A DNA stretch of 8,284 bases from an uncultured Eubacteriales bacterium (GTDB lineage: Bacteria > Bacillota > Clostridia > Oscillospirales > Oscillospiraceae). This document shows positions 5,181 to 8,284 of this stretch, one piece after another. A program made the position numbers and the translations under genes. The first letter of the stretch is position 1, and each line of letters starts with the position of its first letter. The notes under the pieces are model-generated. The model was not told the DNA's origin, made no database searches, and was given only the letters and a program-made list of their open reading frames with translations. The stretch lies in the NCBI GenBank assembly GCA_900554275.1, contig USGS01000070.1:1-8284 (forward strand), written 5' to 3'.

Positions 5181-6191
5181 ATGAGCAAGTTGACGATCCC
5201 CGCTGGGTACAAGACGCCGCTGTCCACGTATGAGATGCAGCGTGCGATCGAATTCATTAAGAGCAATTTTCAGGTGAATTTGGGGCAGGCGCTGAATTTG
5301 CGCCGTGTTTCCGCTCCCCTGTTTGTGGAAGAGAATTCCGGTTTGAACGACAACTTGAACGGTGTCGAGCGCCCGGTCTCTTTTGATATTCCCGACGTAG
5401 GGGCAAACGCCCAGGTCGTACATTCTTTGGCCAAGTGGAAGCGTCTGGCGCTGAAGCGCTACGACTTTAAGCCCGGCAAGGGCCTGTTCACCGACATGAA
5501 CGCTATCCGCCGCGACGAAGAGGTGGACAACCTCCACTCCATCTACGTGGACCAGTGGGACTGGGAGAAGGTCATTGAGCGCCGGGACCGCAACATGTCC
5601 TATCTGGCACAGACCGTCCGCGCCATCGTTGGCGCTGTGGCAGAAACCAACGACGCGCTGCAGATCGCGTTCCCCAGCCTGCATACCACCCTGAACCGTG
5701 AGGTCTATTTCGTCACCACCCAGGAGCTGGAGGACCGCTGGCCCGATAAGACCCCCAGAGAGCGGGAGGACGCCATTTGTAAGGAGCACCATACCGTGTT
5801 CCTCATGCAGATCGGCGACGACCTCAAGGGCTCCGGCAAGCCCCACGACGGCCGCGCCCCGGACTATGACGATTGGGCCCTCAACGGCGATATCCTTATG
5901 TGGAACGACGTGCTGCAGCGTGGCTTTGAGATCTCCTCCATGGGCATCCGTGTGGACGAGATCTCCATGCGCTACCAGCTGAAAAAGCGCGGCTGCGACG
6001 ACCGACGCGAGCTGCCCTTCCACAAAATGCTCCTCAGCGGCCAGCTGCCTCTGACCATCGGCGGCGGTATCGGCCAGAGCCGTCTGTGTATGCTGATGAT
6101 CGGCACGTGCCACATCGGCGAGGTGCAGGCCAGCCTGTGGGATAAGGGCACTATGGACGCCTGCGAAAAGGCCGGCATTATGCTCCTGTAA
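5181..6191 (+). CDS. asnA: Aspartate-ammonia ligase (asparagine synthetase A)
   Basis: Makes asparagine from aspartate, ammonia and ATP, releasing AMP and pyrophosphate; a cytoplasmic relative of class II aminoacyl-tRNA synthetases. From the ATG at 5181 (AGAGAGGTG at 5164-5172 in front) the protein has 336 residues, against about 330 in E. coli. The frame is open to an ATG at 5109, but that stretch contains the promoter, so the longer form is rejected. Family segments seen in order are YEMQRAIEFIKSNFQ, RVSAPLFVEENSGLNDNLNG, ERPVSFDIP, VVHSLAKWKRLALKRY, GLFTDMNAIRRDE, LHSIYVDQWDWEK, LMQIGDDLKGSGKPHDGRAPDYDDW, GDILMWNDVL, and the carboxyl ATP-site motif PLTIGGGIGQSRLCMLM. All are intact, so an active enzyme is expected. 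It stands alone, convergent with trmD, and shares that gene's terminator. Confidence 0.97.
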   Translation: MSKLTIPAGYKTPLSTYEMQRAIEFIKSNFQVNLGQALNLRRVSAPLFVEENSGLNDNLNGVERPVSFDIPDVGANAQVVHSLAKWKRLALKRYDFKPGKGLFTDMNAIRRDEEVDNLHSIYVDQWDWEKVIERRDRNMSYLAQTVRAIVGAVAETNDALQIAFPSLHTTLNREVYFVTTQELEDRWPDKTPREREDAICKEHHTVFLMQIGDDLKGSGKPHDGRAPDYDDWALNGDILMWNDVLQRGFEISSMGIRVDEISMRYQLKKRGCDDRRELPFHKMLLSGQLPLTIGGGIGQSRLCMLMIGTCHIGEVQASLWDKGTMDACEKAGIMLL

Positions 6192-6194
6192 CAT

Positions 6195-6243
6195 ATGATA
6201 TAAAAAGGACGACGGGCAAAGCCCGTCGTCCTTTTTATATCAT
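6195..6243. terminator. Bidirectional terminator between asnA and trmD
   Basis: Arms 6195-6217 and 6221-6243 are perfectly complementary over 23 bp around an AAA loop. The GC-rich core GGACGACGGGC is flanked by A5 on one side and T5 on the other, so it can end transcription of both convergent genes. The trmD stop codon (6242-6240) lies inside the right arm; the asnA stop ends 3 bases before the left arm. Confidence 0.93.
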
Positions 6244-7031
6244 TCGTCTGTCTCTGCCGGAGCGGCTTCCTGCCGTTCCGCCTCAAACTCTGCCAGCGCC
6301 TGAGCCAATACCCTTTTATCGTGACGGCTGTGTACCTGGGTCAGATCAAACTTCTCCCACAGGTCCGGCCGCCTGACCATGGTTCGCTTATAGCTCTCCT
6401 TAGTGCGCCAGTCCGCCACATTGCCGTGGTGACCGCTCAGCAGCACCTCCGGCACTTTGCGCCCATGCCATTCCTCCGGGCGGGAGTACTGGGGATACTC
6501 CAAAAGTCCGTTCCAGTGGCTCTCGTCGGTATAGCAGCTCTCCTCCGGCAGCACGCCGTCCACCATGCGGCACAAACAGTCCGCCAGGGCCATAGCCGGG
6601 ATCTCGCCGCCAGTGACGACGAAATCCCCCATGGAGATCTCCTCATCCACGCACTCATCCAAAAAGCGCTGGTCCACGCCCTCGTAGTGGCCGCAGACCA
6701 GGATCAGGTGGTCATACTGTCCTTTCAGCTCTCGGGCCACCTGCTGGGTAAGGGTCCTGCCGCAGGGTGACATATAGATGGTATGCACCCGCTCCCCTGC
6801 CTCGTCGCAGATATGCTGCCAGCAGCGGTACAGCGGGTCGGCCTGCATCACTGCTCCGCGGCCGCCGCCGTAGGGATAGTCATCCACCTGCATCTGCTTG
6901 TTGGTGGTGTACTGGCGGATCTGGTGGGTGCGGATGGCGATATATCCCCGCTCCTGGGCCCGGCCCAGGATGCTGACATTGAGCATGGCATCGATGGACT
7001 CTGGAAAGAGGGTCAAAATATCAATCTGCAT
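6240..7031 (-). CDS. trmD: tRNA (guanine37-N1)-methyltransferase TrmD
   Basis: SPOUT-class enzyme that methylates G37 next to the anticodon from S-adenosylmethionine and prevents frameshifting. The 263 residues cover the knotted domain and the carboxyl tRNA-binding domain. Landmarks are MQIDILTLFPE at the start, VDDYPYGGGRGAVM, the knot motif LVCGHYEGVDQRF, EISMGDFVVTGGE, GLLEYPQYSRPEEW and VPEVLLSGHHGNVADWR. The segment usually read as EDSF before GLL is DESH here, so the catalytic Asp (D169 in the well-studied proteins) aligns with Glu, with an Asp one residue earlier. The carboxyl end has a short acidic tail not seen in shorter homologues. The start at 7031 overlaps the end of rimM by 11 bases, which indicates translational coupling. 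No rplS follows, unlike in many Firmicutes. Confidence 0.97.
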   Translation of the reverse strand: MQIDILTLFPESIDAMLNVSILGRAQERGYIAIRTHQIRQYTTNKQMQVDDYPYGGGRGAVMQADPLYRCWQHICDEAGERVHTIYMSPCGRTLTQQVARELKGQYDHLILVCGHYEGVDQRFLDECVDEEISMGDFVVTGGEIPAMALADCLCRMVDGVLPEESCYTDESHWNGLLEYPQYSRPEEWHGRKVPEVLLSGHHGNVADWRTKESYKRTMVRRPDLWEKFDLTQVHSRHDKRVLAQALAEFEAERQEAAPAETDE

Positions 7032-7527
7032 CGGAGGCCATCCCTTCCAGTGTGTGGACTTCCATCCGATTGGCGTCTAGGTCCACAGATTTGATGAAGA
7101 TATCCGGCACGGCGGGAATCAGGTATTCATGAATTCCCCGGACGGTGTAGACCCGGTGGGCCGGGTACTGCTCTACCCGTACTAATTCCCCCAGACATTC
7201 GCCGCTGTCGGCATCATAGACCTGCAAACCCAGCAGCTCATCGTCAAAGTAGGTGCCCTCGGGGAGATGGGCGTCGGCACGGCGGATATAAAGGTCTTTG
7301 CCTTTTAGGTCTAGTGCGGCGTTCATATCGTCCACGCCAGGGAATTTCATCAGCACCACGCTCTTGTGGACATGGTTGGCGGAGGGCTTGACCGGCTGGC
7401 CGTCCAGCAGGAAGGTGTCGAACCGGGTGAGAAGGTTGGGGTCCAGATCCCGGGGCTGCACCCGCACTTCGCCCCGGATGCCGTGGGCATTGACGATGCG
7501 GCCGATCTTGATGGTTTCCAATTTCAT
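7021..7527 (-). CDS. rimM: Ribosome maturation factor RimM
   Basis: Assembly factor for the 30S subunit head that binds ribosomal protein S19. The protein has 168 residues, the usual size. The amino-terminal RimM domain opens with the signature IGRIVNAHGIRGEVRV (residues 8-23). The PRC-barrel half starts around residue 90, with YFDDELLGLQVYD and EYLIPAVPDIFIKSVDLDANRMEV near the end. AAAGGAG at 7541-7535 fixes the ATG at 7527. The gene is separated from khpA by a terminator and a promoter, and overlaps trmD downstream. Confidence 0.95.
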   Translation of the reverse strand: MKLETIKIGRIVNAHGIRGEVRVQPRDLDPNLLTRFDTFLLDGQPVKPSANHVHKSVVLMKFPGVDDMNAALDLKGKDLYIRRADAHLPEGTYFDDELLGLQVYDADSGECLGELVRVEQYPAHRVYTVRGIHEYLIPAVPDIFIKSVDLDANRMEVHTLEGMASDAD

Positions 7528-7632
7528 AGGATTGCTCCTTTAAAGAAGATTCATGGTGAGACAAGCGGAGGGGTCGGACAAGAGGACCGCAGCCGGGAAG
7601 TGTGCCAGCCGTAGAGAGCTCCCCTTGCAAAC
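7528..7632 (-). other. 5' leader of rimM-trmD, about 105 nt, possibly structured
   Basis: This is the untranslated stretch between the predicted transcription start near 7632 and the rimM ATG. It is GC-rich, contains a CGGCTG direct repeat, and has an AGGGG/CCCCT complement that could close a long stem. A four-codon frame (Met-Asn-Leu-Leu-stop) ends just before the ribosome binding site but lacks its own binding site. I recognise no known riboswitch or ribosomal-protein leader in it. Confidence 0.35.
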
Positions 7633-7638
7633 GCTCTT

Positions 7639-7667
7639 ATTATAACATGGCGGGGAAGGGGAGGCAA
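7639..7667 (-). promoter_or_regulatory. Extended -10 promoter of rimM-trmD
   Basis: On the minus strand TTGCCT (7667-7662) and TATAAT (7644-7639) are separated by 17 bases, and the -10 is preceded by TG plus one base (TGTTATAAT). It lies directly downstream of the khpA terminator, so rimM-trmD can be transcribed independently of rpsP-khpA. Confidence 0.8.
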
Positions 7668-7688
7668 CGGGGAAGGCCCACGGGAGAT

Positions 7689-7721
7689 AAAAAGAAGCGG
7701 CGCATTGCGCCGCTTCTTTTT
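7689..7721 (-). terminator. Intrinsic terminator of rpsP-khpA
   Basis: AAAAAGAAGCGGCGC (7689-7703) and its exact complement (7707-7721) form a 15-bp stem around ATT. Read on the minus strand it ends in TTTTT. The stem starts within the khpA stop codon (7723-7721), so termination follows translation without a gap. The mirrored A and T runs mean it could also work on the plus strand. Confidence 0.9.
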
Positions 7722-7951
7722 CAATCAACAATATCGACGGAAACCTTCACGCCGGTACGCTGGGCATAGGAGCGGATGACAGTCCGGATCTCCTTTGCGA
7801 TGCGACCCTGACGGCCGATGACCTTGCCCATGTCGTCGGGGGCGACACGCAGCTCCAACGTCAGCTCCTGATCGCCCTGCACCTCCGTGACGGAGACGGC
7901 ATCGGGATCATCCACGAGGTTTCTGGCGATGTAGAGCAGCAAGTCTTTCAT
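7721..7951 (-). CDS. khpA: KH-domain RNA-binding protein KhpA (YlqC family)
   Basis: Small single-KH protein of 76 residues; KhpA pairs with KhpB (Jag) and binds RNAs in many Gram-positive bacteria, affecting cell division and elongation. The amino end MKDLLLYIARNLVDDPDAV is typical. The RNA-binding loop GRQG (46-49) lies in the motif MGKVIGRQGRIAKEIRTVIR. GGAGG about seven bases upstream supports the ATG at 7951. It lies 15 bases after rpsP, the standard rpsP-khpA pair, and ends in a terminator that overlaps its stop. Confidence 0.95.
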   Translation of the reverse strand: MKDLLLYIARNLVDDPDAVSVTEVQGDQELTLELRVAPDDMGKVIGRQGRIAKEIRTVIRSYAQRTGVKVSVDIVD

Positions 7952-7966
7952 GCTCCGTCCTCCGGA

Positions 7967-8206
7967 TCAGAGGACCTCTACTTTTTTCAGCAGAGCTCTG
8001 ACGGTGTCGGTGGGCTGAGCGCCAGACTTGATCCAGGCCTGAGCGCGCTCGGTATCGATCTTGATCTCGGCGGGAGCCACGCAGGGGTTGTAGGTGCCCA
8101 GCTCCTCAATGAAGCGGCCGTCCCGGGGGAAGCGGGAGTCGGCGACAACGACACGATAGAAAGGAGCCTTCTTGGCGCCCATACGGCGCAGTCTGATCTT
8201 AACCAT
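7967..8206 (-). CDS. rpsP: 30S ribosomal protein S16
   Basis: Small-subunit protein bS16 of 79 residues, the full family length. It shows MVKIRLRRMGAKKAPFYRVV at the amino end, DSRFPRDGRFIEELGTYNP in the middle and ALLKKVEVL at the end. GGAGG at 8219-8215, eight bases before the ATG at 8206, decides the start; an in-frame TTG at 8221 would put the binding site inside the gene and is rejected. Its promoter probably lies in or beyond the AT-rich 8222-8284, where I could not find a convincing -35/-10 pair. Confidence 0.97.
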   Translation of the reverse strand: MVKIRLRRMGAKKAPFYRVVVADSRFPRDGRFIEELGTYNPCVAPAEIKIDTERAQAWIKSGAQPTDTVRALLKKVEVL

Positions 8207-8284
8207 GTTTGTTACCTCCAAAAAAATATCAATATTTGTTATATCTATAAATGCGAGAGCATCTATATCCGTTATTTCATCCGT

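Noticed and set aside
5175..6194. Minus-strand open frame of 339 codons
   Set aside because: It mirrors asnA over its whole length. GC-rich codon bias keeps the antisense frame open, and no ribosome binding site or protein family is visible.
8222..8284. Open minus-strand frame in front of rpsP
   Set aside because: It is a short AT-rich stretch at the window edge, rich in Asp and Ile, and most likely non-coding leader; nothing supports a gene.

Overview
The window looks like chromosomal DNA from a GC-rich, endospore-forming member of the Clostridia. The best guess is the Oscillospiraceae/Flavonifractor-Oscillibacter neighbourhood: it carries spoIIGA-sigE, strong GGAGG-type ribosome binding sites, sigma-A promoters of TTGAC-17-TATAAT type, a lone phosphotransbutyrylase and GC-rich codon use. 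No rRNA, tRNA or CRISPR was seen, and no gap between genes exceeds about 240 bases.

Layout. (1) Bases 1-1291, minus strand: the sporulation pair spoIIGA (pro-sigma-E protease) and sigE. The sigE frame matches sigma-E up to the ENEILM motif (residue 120, base 73). The last 72 bases before the window edge then encode something unrelated to sigma-E in any frame. This is the region where sigK is split by the excisable skin element in Bacillus and Clostridioides, so the strongest hypothesis here is a skin-like element inserted in sigE, with only its edge visible. (2) Bases 1362-2557, minus strand: a monocistronic YkvI-family membrane transporter with its own promoter and a 22-bp hairpin behind it. 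(3) Bases 2627-5071, plus strand: a phosphate acyltransferase (Ptb family, without a neighbouring kinase), then a class I/II PLP aminotransferase with its own promoter and terminator. (4) Bases 5116-6243, plus strand: asparagine synthetase A (asnA), ending in a bidirectional terminator shared with trmD. (5) Bases 6240-8206, minus strand: the translation cluster rpsP-khpA, an intrinsic terminator, then a separate rimM-trmD unit with its own extended -10 promoter and a leader of about 105 nt.

How the parts relate. SpoIIGA would cleave the pro-sequence from sigma-E in the mother cell, so an interruption of sigE would make early sporulation depend on excision or on another intact copy. RpsP, KhpA, RimM and TrmD serve ribosome assembly, RNA binding and tRNA modification. 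Ptb, the aminotransferase and AsnA belong to acyl and amino-acid metabolism, but nothing in the sequence shows that they form one pathway. Each has its own promoter.

Everything outside the sigE junction is ordinary housekeeping or sporulation DNA. The junction is the observation that deserves follow-up.
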